Assembly: GCF_023015865.1 (NCBI RefSeq)
Contig: NZ_JALKBC010000004.1
Location: 124,770 to 188,769 of the forward strand
From: Arenibacter sp. F26102
GTDB taxonomy: Bacteria; Bacteroidota; Bacteroidia; Flavobacteriales; Flavobacteriaceae
Length of the DNA: 64,000 bases
Reading direction: 5' to 3'
Shown here: piece by piece, positions 24,814 to 33,584 of the stretch
Position numbering within the stretch: the first letter of the stretch is position 1
How the letters are laid out: each line of letters begins with the position of its first letter
Notes under the pieces: model-generated
Database searches by the model: none
The model's input: the letters and a program-made list of their open reading frames with translations, nothing else
What the model was told of the DNA's origin: nothing
Translations under genes and position numbers: made by a program

Positions 24814-25680
24814 TTATTTATCCAAAACTTCCTCTATTCTATTGAGCAGGTTTTCCGGATCAAAAGGTTTAAAAATAAAGCCGTTCATGCCGCTTTGTAA
24901 TATTTTGTTTTTCACTTCAAGGAATACCGAGGCAGATAAGGCCAAGATAGGCAAGGTGGTATTGAATTTTCTAATTTCCCTGGAAGCGGTATAACCGTCC
25001 ATAACAGGCATCTGAATATCCATTAGTACAGTATCGAAGTTATTTTCTTGAACCATATTTACTGCATTTTGACCGTTATAGGCCACATCTACAACTAAAT
25101 TAGCCTTTTCCAGTATCTGCTTGGCGACCATAACGTTAATGAGATTGTCCTCAACCAACAATATCTTTTTGCCCTTTAAATCGTGTACTTTCTTATAGGT
25201 AATTTGATCAAACTCTCCGCTCGAGGCCAATTTTAATTCCAAATCGAAATAAAAGCGACTTCCTGTTCCAGGTTCACTTTCAACCTTAACCTTGGAACCC
25301 ATGGCCTCAACTAAACTCTTAACAATTGGTAGTCCGAGCCCGGTACCACCATATAAACGATTTGTACTAATGCTGGCCTGGGTAAATGCCTGCCATATTT
25401 TTTCCTGTTGCTCTTTATGGATACCAATTCCAGTATCCAATATTTCAGTACGCATAAGCACGGTACCATCGGATTCTTCTTGCTTGACAATTTTTAAGGT
25501 TACACTCCCTTTGTCGGTAAATTTAATGGCGTTGGAAATAAGATTATTGATTACCTGATTAAAGCGGACAATATCCAGCCAAACATTGGGAAGTTCTTCA
25601 TCAATTTCCAATTCCATGGTAATTCCTTTACGCAGACAACTGGGCTCGTGAATTTTTTTTATCTGCCTAACTGCGGCCAT
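24814..25680 (-). CDS. HATPase-receiver hybrid kinase fragment lacking HisKA
   Basis: A 288-residue protein: HATPase_c at residues 20-150 (N box QVINNLISNAIKF, DTGIGIHKEQQEKIWQAF, GGTGLGLPIVKSL) and receiver at 170-285 (ILLVEDNLINVMVAKQIL, phospho-acceptor in VLMDIQMPVMDG, Lys in FIFKPF). No dimerisation and phospho-acceptor His domain is present. The frame stays open for nine codons upstream of the ATG (HKYLLSNI) and resembles the usual HisKA-HATPase linker, then meets a stop. It is therefore probably the 3' part of a longer hybrid kinase gene. It faces the PAS-HisKA sensor, which lacks exactly this ATPase module. Confidence 0.82.
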   Translation of the reverse strand: MAAVRQIKKIHEPSCLRKGITMELEIDEELPNVWLDIVRFNQVINNLISNAIKFTDKGSVTLKIVKQEESDGTVLMRTEILDTGIGIHKEQQEKIWQAFTQASISTNRLYGGTGLGLPIVKSLVEAMGSKVKVESEPGTGSRFYFDLELKLASSGEFDQITYKKVHDLKGKKILLVEDNLINVMVAKQILEKANLVVDVAYNGQNAVNMVQENNFDTVLMDIQMPVMDGYTASREIRKFNTTLPILALSASVFLEVKNKILQSGMNGFIFKPFDPENLLNRIEEVLDK

Positions 25681-25860
25681 AATATTGGAGAGAAGATACT
25701 TATGTTCTTAAGGGGGTGATATATATCTTATTGCATTATTGGATTACAATGTTCCTTGCCAAAGTCAACTGCCGTGAACCCAGAGAATATTTTCTAATTG
25801 GTTATTGGATTTACTATAGGAATTCTTTGAAAATTCAGGTTCGTATAAGCTATAAAGGTA

Positions 25861-25892
25861 AATTCCCCTAAAATAAATTTAGGGGAATTACC
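25861..25892 (-). terminator. Rho-independent terminator of metE
   Basis: AATTCCCCTAAA and TTTAGGGGAATT form a perfect 12-base-pair stem with a 5-base loop, 35 bases after the metE stop. The T-run is modest, so termination is likely but not certain. Confidence 0.75.
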
Positions 25893-25923
25893 AGCTCGAT
25901 TAGCGCTAAATATCTTTTGGATG

Positions 25924-28251
25924 CTATTCTACGAAAGGAGCAGCTATTGATTTGGCCCGCATTTTTTTTGCAACTTTTACTAAATTGATCAAGGCGGATT
26001 CAGTTTCAGGCCATTCCCGAGTCTTTAAACCGCAATCCGGATTAACCCATAGATTTTCAATTGGCAAAAGTTTCGTTGCTTTTTGCAATAAAAATTCCAT
26101 TTCCTCCTCGTTGGGAACCCTTGAAGAGTGGATATCGTAAACACCTGGCCCTATTTCATTAGGATATTTGAACTGGACAAATGCATCCAATAGTTCCATT
26201 TCCGATCTTGAGGTTTCTATGGTTATTACATCGGCATCCATATCCGAAATGTTTTGTATGATATCATTGAATTCTGAATAACACATATGGGTGTGTATCT
26301 GTGTCCTATCCTCTACTCCACATGACGCCAGTCTGAAGCAGTCAACGGCCCAAACCAAATAGAAGCTCCATTGCTCGCGCCTTAGGGGCAACCCTTCCCT
26401 TATGGCTGGTTCGTCAATTTGAATGATCTTTATTCCAGCTTTCTCCAAGTCCGCAACTTCGTCCCTTATGGCCAAAGCTATTTGTTTACAGGTCGTGGAC
26501 CGAGGTTGGTCATCCCTTACAAAAGACCACTGTAAGATGGTGACAGGACCTGTAAGCATACCTTTTACGGGCTTTTTGGTCAATGATTGTGCAAATGTTG
26601 TCCATTTAACCGTCATGGGCTTATCCCTATGGATGTCTCCATATATTATCGGAGGTTTTACACATCGGCTGCCGTAACTTTGTACCCAACCATTACTTGA
26701 GAATACAAAACCCTTTAACTTTTCCCCGAAATACTCCACCATGTCATTTCTTTCAAATTCGCCATGAACTAGGACGTCCAATCCAATATTTTCTTGAAAT
26801 CGGATGGTGTTTTCAGTTTCTTTTCGAATGAATTCATCATATTCCTCTTGGGTGATAGCATTTCTTTTCAATTTTCCCCGCCAAGCTCTTACCGCTTTAG
26901 TTTGGGGAAACGATCCAATGGTGGTCGTGGGAAATAAAGGAAGATTCAATTCCTGTTTCTGTTTCTCTTGACGAATACCAAAGCTGTTTTTTCGCTTCTT
27001 ATCTATCTCTGTCAATGATTGCACCCTTTGTTTGGTCCGCGGATGATGAATTAGTGACGAGTTTTGTTTTTCTATAAACTGCCGCCTATTATTTATCAAT
27101 GCTACAGCTGCTTTTTCTGAGGGAAGATCAGAAGCCAATTGGCTTAAGCTTGCCAACTCCCTAAGTTTCTGTTTGGAGAATGCCATCCACTGTTTAATTT
27201 TTGTCGGTAGATTTTCCTCATCCTCCTCTAGGTCCAAATCGTACGGGGTATGTAAAAAGGAACAGGAACCAGCTATCCAAATCTTATCATGGGCAACATG
27301 TTTTTTGGCTTTGTCAATTAATGTCAAAGCTTTATCAAAATTGTTTTTCCAAATGTTTCTGCCGTCGACAACCCCTAAGGAAAGTATCTGTTGTCCTGTG
27401 TACAGTTCCGACTCCAAGATATCATTCAATTGTATTGGACATCTTACTAGATCCAAGTGCAGTGCATATACCGGAAGTTGCAGAACTGTTTCTAAATTGT
27501 CGCCATAACAATCAAAATAATTGGTTAATATGATATTAAGTTGGGGGAACTTCTGGGCAATATTTAAGTATAATTTTTTTATTGCAATCCTTTCTCTGTC
27601 ATCAAGATCAAGTGCTAAACAGGGTTCGTCCAATTGAATGTATTTTGCACCGGCAGAGATCAATTGTTCCAATAATTCAAAAAAGATAGGTGTCAAAGAA
27701 TCCAAAAGGTCCATTCGGTGGAACCCGTCCTCCTTTTCCTTGCCAAGATAAAGATATGTGACAGGGGAAATCAAGACTGGCTTGGTCAATACTCCCAGGG
27801 ATAGGGCTTCCTTGAATTCATCAACAGCTTTTGTGGAGTACAGTTCAAAGGATTGGTCCTTTGAAAACTCAGGGACCAGATAATGATAATTGGTATCAAA
27901 CCATTTGGTCATTTCTAATGCGGTTACATCGTAATTATCTTTTTGTAGCCCCCTTGCCATGGCAAAATAAAGGTCCAAATCCGATTTACTTCTTTTAATT
28001 TCTGAGTATCTAGTGGGAATATTACCGTAGGCCATGGTTGCATCCAATACCTGGTCGTATAAAGAAAAATCATTGGATGGAATCAAATCTATTCCCGCTT
28101 CTTTGTGCATTAACCAGTTTTCCTTACGAATTGCTTGACCCACTTGATGTAATTCTGTTGCAGTGATTTCCCCTTTCCAATATTTTTCCAAGGCTTTTTT
28201 TAACTCTCTTTTAGCGCCAATTCTAGGGTAACCTAATAGGTTTGTTTTCAT
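25924..28251 (-). CDS. metE: Cobalamin-independent methionine synthase
   Basis: A 775-residue enzyme that methylates homocysteine from 5-methyltetrahydropteroyl-triglutamate. It has two TIM-barrel domains: N-terminal from LGYPRIGAKRELKKALEKYW and C-terminal from LFPTTTIGSFPQTKAVR. Zinc ligands are seen in HTHMCYSEF (His and Cys) and NPDCGLKTREWPE (Cys), with Glu in between; the homocysteine-binding IDEPAIREGLPL is present. The length is normal. No SAM or cobalamin riboswitch is seen upstream. A divergent Lrp/AsnC regulator and an inverted repeat in the shared promoter region suggest local control. Confidence 0.97.
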   Translation of the reverse strand: MKTNLLGYPRIGAKRELKKALEKYWKGEITATELHQVGQAIRKENWLMHKEAGIDLIPSNDFSLYDQVLDATMAYGNIPTRYSEIKRSKSDLDLYFAMARGLQKDNYDVTALEMTKWFDTNYHYLVPEFSKDQSFELYSTKAVDEFKEALSLGVLTKPVLISPVTYLYLGKEKEDGFHRMDLLDSLTPIFFELLEQLISAGAKYIQLDEPCLALDLDDRERIAIKKLYLNIAQKFPQLNIILTNYFDCYGDNLETVLQLPVYALHLDLVRCPIQLNDILESELYTGQQILSLGVVDGRNIWKNNFDKALTLIDKAKKHVAHDKIWIAGSCSFLHTPYDLDLEEDEENLPTKIKQWMAFSKQKLRELASLSQLASDLPSEKAAVALINNRRQFIEKQNSSLIHHPRTKQRVQSLTEIDKKRKNSFGIRQEKQKQELNLPLFPTTTIGSFPQTKAVRAWRGKLKRNAITQEEYDEFIRKETENTIRFQENIGLDVLVHGEFERNDMVEYFGEKLKGFVFSSNGWVQSYGSRCVKPPIIYGDIHRDKPMTVKWTTFAQSLTKKPVKGMLTGPVTILQWSFVRDDQPRSTTCKQIALAIRDEVADLEKAGIKIIQIDEPAIREGLPLRREQWSFYLVWAVDCFRLASCGVEDRTQIHTHMCYSEFNDIIQNISDMDADVITIETSRSEMELLDAFVQFKYPNEIGPGVYDIHSSRVPNEEEMEFLLQKATKLLPIENLWVNPDCGLKTREWPETESALINLVKVAKKMRAKSIAAPFVE

Positions 28252-28303
28252 ATATAATGATTTTTTATAATTCCATACAAAGCTTATACTTTGGATTATA
28301 AAT

Positions 28304-28326
28304 TCTAAATTTGATTCAAAATTTAG
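28304..28326. promoter_or_regulatory. Inverted repeat in metE/Lrp divergent promoter
   Basis: TCTAAATTT and AAATTTAGA form a perfect 9-base inverted repeat separated by five bases. It lies between metE and the Lrp/AsnC gene, where Lrp dimers typically bind AT-rich symmetric sites. Binding is inferred. Confidence 0.5.
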
Positions 28327-28408
28327 ATGAAATCACTATTTTATATTAATGTTTTAGTGTTTTTATCTTTTGAAATTGATTATTAATCAATTAACAGAAA
28401 AATATTCT

Positions 28409-28870
28409 ATGAACGATTTGGATAAGATTGATTATCAGATATTGAAATTATTACAGACCAATTCCAATTTAACGACCAAAGAATTGTCGAATAAGGTAAA
28501 TTTATCCACCACTCCCGTATTTGAGAGGGTAAAGCGCTTGGAGAAAAATGGCTATATAAAAAAATTTGTCGCTGTCCTTGATGCGGAAAAACTGGATAAG
28601 GGCCTAATTGTGTTTTGTAATATTACCCTAAAACAGCACACCCGTGAAATTGGTCATAAGTTCGTAAAGGATATCTTAGCAATTAATGAAGTTACAGAAT
28701 GTTACAATGTATCCGGAGATTATGATTTTTTATTAAAAGTAATGGTAAAGGATATGAAGCATTATCAAGACTTTGTTCTAAATCACCTTGGTGAAATAGA
28801 AAATATAGGAAGTGCCCACAGTACTTTTGTTATGGGCGAAATAAAAAATACTTATTCTGTTCCTATATAA
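28409..28870 (+). CDS. Lrp/AsnC family transcriptional regulator
   Basis: A 153-residue regulator. The N-terminal helix-turn-helix is DKIDYQILKLLQTNSNLTTK with ELSNKVNLSTTPVFERVKRL; the C-terminal RAM ligand-binding domain includes NEVTECYNVSGDYDFLLKV. An ATG at 28370 exists, but the ATG at 28409 (MNDLDKIDYQIL) gives the normal family start. It is divergent from metE and is likely to regulate it in response to an amino acid, perhaps methionine. Confidence 0.88.
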   Translation: MNDLDKIDYQILKLLQTNSNLTTKELSNKVNLSTTPVFERVKRLEKNGYIKKFVAVLDAEKLDKGLIVFCNITLKQHTREIGHKFVKDILAINEVTECYNVSGDYDFLLKVMVKDMKHYQDFVLNHLGEIENIGSAHSTFVMGEIKNTYSVPI

Positions 28871-29163
28871 GAAACTACATGAATACCCCTTATTAGTTGA
28901 ATTGTAATAGTGGACTTAACAAATTACCTTTTGTCTAACTTACTATTTTTTATGTTGTAAGAGAATGAACAAGAGTAAATATGCGATTTTTTAACCTTTA
29001 TTTGAGTATAGAGGGCAAGTTTAGGTTACATGCTGAAAATAGCCAACTAAAACATTTAAATTGGGGTGAGTAATTCGGTGTGTAATTTGTAAGACTATAT
29101 TGTAACTATTTGCAAATCAATCATATACAATCCATCAGATAGTCCCTCTTTCTCCGCAAAAGG

Positions 29164-29199
29164 AAACCCACAACGAAAGTTGTGGGTTTTTTGTTTTTT
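29164..29199 (+). terminator. Rho-independent terminator
   Basis: AAACCCACAAC, a GAAA loop, and GTTGTGGGTTT followed by TTTGTTTTTTG. It lies 290 bases downstream of the Lrp gene and reads in its direction. Confidence 0.85.
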
Positions 29200-29482
29200 G
29201 TAGCCTCCGAAGTTTACTTCGAAGAGGCGAAAGAAAACAAAAAACAACCAGCGCCAGCTTGTTATGGTTTCCATGCTTGCCCGGGATTGCCTTTTGGGAT
29301 GCACTCAGTGAATCACTTTTAAGGGAGGAAAACAAAAAACAACAAGTATGGTTTTCATCACATATTATATGGGTCAAGAAGGATCATGACCAATTGTTGT
29401 GTTTATGCAAATATTGTAGTTAATCTATAAAGGAAGAATTCTACGTTTTTGAGAAGACCTAAAAAAAGGCATCATTTCTAAT

Positions 29483-29520
29483 AAAAAGAGCAACTCCCTA
29501 TAATAGGAAGTTGCTTTTTA
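29483..29520. terminator. Bidirectional hairpin terminator
   Basis: AAAAAGAGCAACTCCCTA and TAGGAAGTTGCTTTTTA form a long stem with A-rich and T-rich flanks on both sides. It sits 70 bases downstream of the hydrolase operon end and probably ends it. Confidence 0.75.
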
Positions 29521-29591
29521 AAGATTCTCTGTTTTTAAATTTTGGAAGATTTAAAATAGATGCATCTTCTTGTAAATTATTATAGGCTAGT

Positions 29592-30404
29592 TTAATCTTC
29601 GGAAATTGAGATTAAGTTGTTTGTAAATTCAGTTGACCGTGAAATAAATGGGCTATGACCAGTATTCATACTATAAGTATTGGTAATCCCGGAAGTGGCG
29701 ACCATTTCTTGTTGAAAAGGGTAGCTTATTGCATGGTCTTCTGTAGTAAATATATAGTATTTTTTACCCGCTTTATTGTAGTCAGCTGACTGATAATCCA
29801 ATGGATATAAAAAAGCAGCAAAGGGCTCAGCCCTATAATTGTCTAGTAGTAATTGCTTTTGTGCTCCAGTTCCATCTTGACAAAAGATATTTGTTAGGTC
29901 AGCTTCTGGATTTGACAGACCTAATGTACCATCCGCTGCTGGCTCATCTTGCAACGCAGGTCCTAGAAGAGAACCAGCATCCAACATAGCGTAATCCAAC
30001 ACACTTTTTCCACTTACGGGAATATATCCTGCAACATAAACCAATTTACTGATTTTATTAGGAATTTCAGAGGCAAGTTGGGTTATGACGGCACCTCCCA
30101 AACTATGACCTACTAAAATAACAGGTTGGTTGTATGAATTAACTGCTTCCTTCACTGTGTTGACATAATCAATAAATTCAATCTGTGAGGCAGGAGTAGT
30201 ATCTTCACCATGACCAGGCAAATTAACCACACTTACTTGATAACCTTCAGCGGTCAAGTTTTTTTTGGTTTGTTCCCATACAAAGTCAGCTTGCCATGAC
30301 CCGTGAACTAATACTACTGGTGATTTTGAAATGGGGTTATTGTCGTCATCAGAGCATGATGTGAAGATGATTCCGACGAATAGCATCACTATAAATTTAA
30401 ACAT
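29592..30404 (-). CDS. Alpha/beta hydrolase lipoprotein
   Basis: About 270 residues. Lipoprotein signal peptide MFKFIVMLFVGIIFTSC; the ATG at 30404 is preferred over one at 30446 because it starts this peptide directly. The hydrolase core shows VVLVHGSWQADFVW (oxyanion strand), the nucleophile elbow LVGHSLGGAVI and a C-terminal EDHAI/NTGHSPFI, so Ser, an acid and His of the triad are present. It resembles salicylate-esterase-like (EstC) hydrolases. A second, related secreted hydrolase lies 80 bases upstream. Substrate unknown. Confidence 0.85.
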   Translation of the reverse strand: MFKFIVMLFVGIIFTSCSDDDNNPISKSPVVLVHGSWQADFVWEQTKKNLTAEGYQVSVVNLPGHGEDTTPASQIEFIDYVNTVKEAVNSYNQPVILVGHSLGGAVITQLASEIPNKISKLVYVAGYIPVSGKSVLDYAMLDAGSLLGPALQDEPAADGTLGLSNPEADLTNIFCQDGTGAQKQLLLDNYRAEPFAAFLYPLDYQSADYNKAGKKYYIFTTEDHAISYPFQQEMVATSGITNTYSMNTGHSPFISRSTEFTNNLISISED

Positions 30405-30484
30405 AATTTTACTGTGTATTTGTAATACGATTTTTGAATTTATCATTGCTAAAATTTTTGATATTTTATTAATTCCCTATTTTT

Positions 30485-31258
30485 TTATTTTGAAGCGTTC
30501 TTAGCCGCTTTTATTATAACTGCTGCAACTTTTGCAGGTTGTGATATAAACACAACATGACTACCTCCTTTTATTTCGGTAATCTCCGTGTTAGATTTTT
30601 TGTAAGAGGTTCTCAAGCTGTCTGGATCGATACTTTTAACTTCTGTTCCGATAACACCATATGTTGGTTTATTTTTCCACGCTACAGTAGTAACCGGTGT
30701 ACCGAATGCCTTGGCATGGAAAGCTCCTTGAGCGGCATACATAAATTCGGCTTCTTCTTTGCTCAAGTCTGCACAGAATCCTGCGTGAAATTTCGTTTTA
30801 TCATAATATACAATACCATTTTCATCTGGATATAATACCCCATTTTCAGGTGAAGGCGCTGCCATCATTGCCATATCCAATGCTGATTGCCCTTTATCAG
30901 GCTGATACGCATCAATATATACTAAGCCGGCTACTTTTGAGTGGTTCCCAGATTCGGTAATCACAACTCCAGCCCACGAGTGTCCAACTAGAATAGTGGG
31001 TCCATCTTGTTTGTCCAATGCAAGGTTTGTAGCAGCTACATCATCTTCAAGTGAAGTAAGTGGATTTTGAACAATGGTTATGTTATAACCTTTATTTGCA
31101 AGCTCTTTGTAAAGATTTTGATAGCTTGAACCATCGGTAAATGCGCCGTGTACCAATACTACATTTTTAACTGTTTGTACTTGTGCGTCAACTGCACCAG
31201 TTACTGTTACAGCTATTAAAGCTGCCATTACACGATTCTTAATAGATTTTAATTTCAT
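30485..31258 (-). CDS. Secreted alpha/beta hydrolase
   Basis: About 257 residues with a Sec signal peptide (MAALIAVTVTGAVDAQ) and an alpha/beta hydrolase fold: NVVLVHGAFTDGSSYQNLYK, nucleophile elbow LVGHSWAGVVITESG, and a C-terminal GGSHVVFISQP carrying the His. It is the same salicylate-esterase-like group as its neighbour and may have arisen by duplication. The ATG at 31258 is preferred over 31294. Its gene follows an AraC regulator on the same strand. Confidence 0.85.
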   Translation of the reverse strand: MKLKSIKNRVMAALIAVTVTGAVDAQVQTVKNVVLVHGAFTDGSSYQNLYKELANKGYNITIVQNPLTSLEDDVAATNLALDKQDGPTILVGHSWAGVVITESGNHSKVAGLVYIDAYQPDKGQSALDMAMMAAPSPENGVLYPDENGIVYYDKTKFHAGFCADLSKEEAEFMYAAQGAFHAKAFGTPVTTVAWKNKPTYGVIGTEVKSIDPDSLRTSYKKSNTEITEIKGGSHVVFISQPAKVAAVIIKAAKNASK

Positions 31259-31365
31259 CTTGTTTGTGTCGAAGGGTTTGTTTGATTTCAACACTGCAAA
31301 GATATTATGGGTCCTAACGGAAGGTCTTAGATAGAATTCCCGATTATTTGTACATACTTCCCGAA

Positions 31366-32214
31366 TTACAATATAACCAAGTTATTTCGAAAATCTAAAG
31401 GTGATATTTGAGTACTTTTCTTAAAAAAACCGGAAAAATGGGAAACATCGTTAAACCCTAACTCATCAGAAATTTGGGACACAGATTTTTCTGTAAAAGA
31501 AAGAAGGCGTTTGGCTTCAAATACAATTCTTTCCTGAATAACTTTTGAGGGCGTTTTGTGATTATAGATTGCAAATAGATTGGAAAGTGTTTTTGGTGAT
31601 TTGCAGAGTTCACCGGCATAAAATTTTACCGAATGTTCTGAACGAAAATTCAATTCCACCAGAAAAATAAAATTTCGGATAATATGAAACTTTTCATCAG
31701 GCAATTTTTTTGAAGGCACATAATCTATTTTTGCAAGGGTTGTGGTAAAAATTATCAGCCTTTTCAACAAGACTACCAACATTTCATTTTGGATATGATC
31801 GGAGGTTTGGAGTTCTTCTATGAAAATTTGAAGTAGTAAATTTAATTTTTCTTGTGCGTCCTTTTTCAATTTTATGAATAGATTATTATTTGTCCCAAAC
31901 AAAAAGCCAGTGCAGCTTACTTCTTTGTCATTATCCACAATACAATAAAATTCTCGATTAAACTGCCATGCTACAACATCAGTCGGTCTTTCGAAACTGA
32001 ACGTTTGATTGAATAATAAAGGTAATATACATCCCGTTTCGAATTCATAAGTTACATTATCAATCGTAACTAATTGCATTGGACCGGGATTCCAAACAAT
32101 CGTAAAAAATTTGTTAGAATGGTCATGACCAAAAGAAAACTGATCCAATTGATTCTCACCTTTAAAAAGCAATAATTTCCCTTGAGTCTTTTTGTCTGTA
32201 AAGGTCAGTTTCAT
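31366..32214 (-). CDS. AraC-family transcriptional regulator
   Basis: A 282-residue regulator. The N-terminal cupin-like domain (FFTIVWNPGPMQLVTIDN) is followed by a C-terminal AraC double helix-turn-helix ([54 protein letters not shown]). Its start codon overlaps the end of an SDR gene relic by a few bases. It probably controls the adjacent hydrolase or oxidoreductase genes. Confidence 0.88.
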   Translation of the reverse strand: MKLTFTDKKTQGKLLLFKGENQLDQFSFGHDHSNKFFTIVWNPGPMQLVTIDNVTYEFETGCILPLLFNQTFSFERPTDVVAWQFNREFYCIVDNDKEVSCTGFLFGTNNNLFIKLKKDAQEKLNLLLQIFIEELQTSDHIQNEMLVVLLKRLIIFTTTLAKIDYVPSKKLPDEKFHIIRNFIFLVELNFRSEHSVKFYAGELCKSPKTLSNLFAIYNHKTPSKVIQERIVFEAKRLLSFTEKSVSQISDELGFNDVSHFSGFFKKSTQISPLDFRNNLVIL

Positions 32215-32484
32215 TTGTGGTAATTATTTGGTTCGAGCACATCTATTTTACCTAGCTCGTTAACCACCTCATTATAGATGTTACCGATACTGTCTAAATT
32301 GGTAACATCGCTAACAAGCGCCAACGTTTGATCGCCAATTGCCTTTACAGCTTCGTTTAATGTCGTAGTGTTATGACAAGTAATTGCAACTTGCACCATG
32401 CTCTGCAAATAGAATGGCAGTGGATAATCCCATACCGCTGTTTCCTCAGGTAATTGCAGCTACTTTGTTTTCTAACTTTTTCAT
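32211..32484 (-). pseudogene. Short-chain dehydrogenase/reductase relic
   Basis: From the ATG at 32484 the reading is MKKLENKVAAIT, a stop (TGA), then GNSGMGLSTAILFAEHGA, the SDR Rossmann glycine motif region. After a frameshift it continues VAITCHNTTTLNEAVKAIGD and DQTLALVSDVTNLDSIG, ending at KIDVLEPNNYHK. The last two thirds of a normal 245-residue SDR, including the YxxxK active site, are missing. A stop, a frameshift and a deletion make this a relic; the AraC gene now abuts it. Confidence 0.8.
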
Positions 32485-32586
32485 ATATTTAATTTTATTG
32501 ATATAATTGATTTTGGATTGTTTTCATCTCTTGTTAACAGGTATGGTTGCTTCCGTTGAAGCAGATATGATAATAGTTTTGGGCTA

Positions 32587-33558
32587 TTATTTAATAATGC
32601 TAGGGAATCTTGGCACAATATATTCCCTTAATTCTTCAATAACTTCACTTGCTTGTCGATGACTGTATTTTAAACTGAGAATTACGTGGTTAACTCCAAT
32701 ACTTTCAAATAATTCTAGCAATTTCAAAAGCTCATTTCTTCCCATCTTATAACCAAGATGAATAGGTTGTAGCGGAGCATCAGGTTGGATTGATAAGTCA
32801 ATATATAATGATTGGGAAAATGGTTTGAACAGTGTTCCGCAATTTCTTTGAACAGCAGCTCGATATTCTTGTATTATATTTTTCTGTTGTTCTGGTGATC
32901 TTGGATAGCTGACCCAACCATGTCCGTTTTTTGCAATCCAATCTAAGGATTGCTGACTATGTCCGGTAATAAGCAGAGGTACTTCTTGGGTTACTGGTTT
33001 TGGAACCATATCTGCCCTAGAAAGCAATCCCGTACTCCACTGAATAGTTTCAAAACTGGTTTTTTGAAATTTCCGAAGAACTTCAAAATACTCACGGAAA
33101 ATTTCACCCCTATCATTCATATCGACTCCAAATGCAGGAAACTCGACTGGTCTGTCTCCTGACGCCAATCCTAGCAATAGCCTTCCTCCGCTTAATTGGT
33201 CAATGCTGGTAGCAGCTTTTACAAGGTGTAATGGATTTCGAATAGGTAAAACGATCGCTCCAGTTGCGAGTGCAATGTTTTTTGTATTGGCAGCGAGAAA
33301 ACCCAAATAAACAAACGGATCAAAAATTTGTCCCAAATCACCAAAATTGGGATCCCTAAGCGGCACATCCCTTATCCATAATGCTGCAAAACCAGCTTCT
33401 TCAGCTTGCTTTGCTATTTCAATGTGGTTTTCCATTGTTGGGGCTTCTCCATGATAAGCCTCAATAGGATAAAATAATCCCAGAGTTAATTTATTCGGTT
33501 GATAGGCCCTTTTAAATCCAGGTTGATCAATAGAAGGCAGCTTTGATAGTGTCAACAT
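32587..33558 (-). CDS. LLM-class flavin-dependent oxidoreductase
   Basis: A 323-residue TIM-barrel enzyme of the bacterial luciferase superfamily. Seen: LTLGLFYPIEAYHGEAPTME, AGFAALWIRDVPLRDP, GAIVLPIRNPLHLVKAATSI, DQLSGGRLLLGLASGDRPVE and GHSQQSLDWIAKNGHGW. It likely uses reduced FMN or F420 with an unknown substrate. It is co-directional with a sugar-phosphate-isomerase-like gene and a flavodoxin-fold oxidoreductase, in a MarR-led cluster. Confidence 0.88.
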   Translation of the reverse strand: MLTLSKLPSIDQPGFKRAYQPNKLTLGLFYPIEAYHGEAPTMENHIEIAKQAEEAGFAALWIRDVPLRDPNFGDLGQIFDPFVYLGFLAANTKNIALATGAIVLPIRNPLHLVKAATSIDQLSGGRLLLGLASGDRPVEFPAFGVDMNDRGEIFREYFEVLRKFQKTSFETIQWSTGLLSRADMVPKPVTQEVPLLITGHSQQSLDWIAKNGHGWVSYPRSPEQQKNIIQEYRAAVQRNCGTLFKPFSQSLYIDLSIQPDAPLQPIHLGYKMGRNELLKLLELFESIGVNHVILSLKYSHRQASEVIEELREYIVPRFPSIIK

Positions 33559-33584
33559 ATATAAATTGGTTTATTAAGCGTTAA

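Larger units (their letters stand above)
28871..29591. other. Intergenic region with two terminators
   Basis: About 720 bases without a convincing gene. It contains two strong hairpin terminators (29164-29199 and 29483-29520) and a further hairpin, CCTCCGAAG...CTTCGAAGAGG, at 29203-29226. Minus-strand frames of 69 and 80 codons cover these hairpins and are not credible genes. The rest is AT-rich and featureless. Confidence 0.4.

Noticed and set aside
28252-28408. SAM or cobalamin riboswitch upstream of metE
   Set aside because: No conserved aptamer cores are seen in the short AT-rich leader.
29095-29377. Two overlapping minus-strand frames of 69 and 80 codons
   Set aside because: They read through a strong terminator hairpin and another hairpin, and the protein is rich in Cys, Phe and Leu without any fold pattern.
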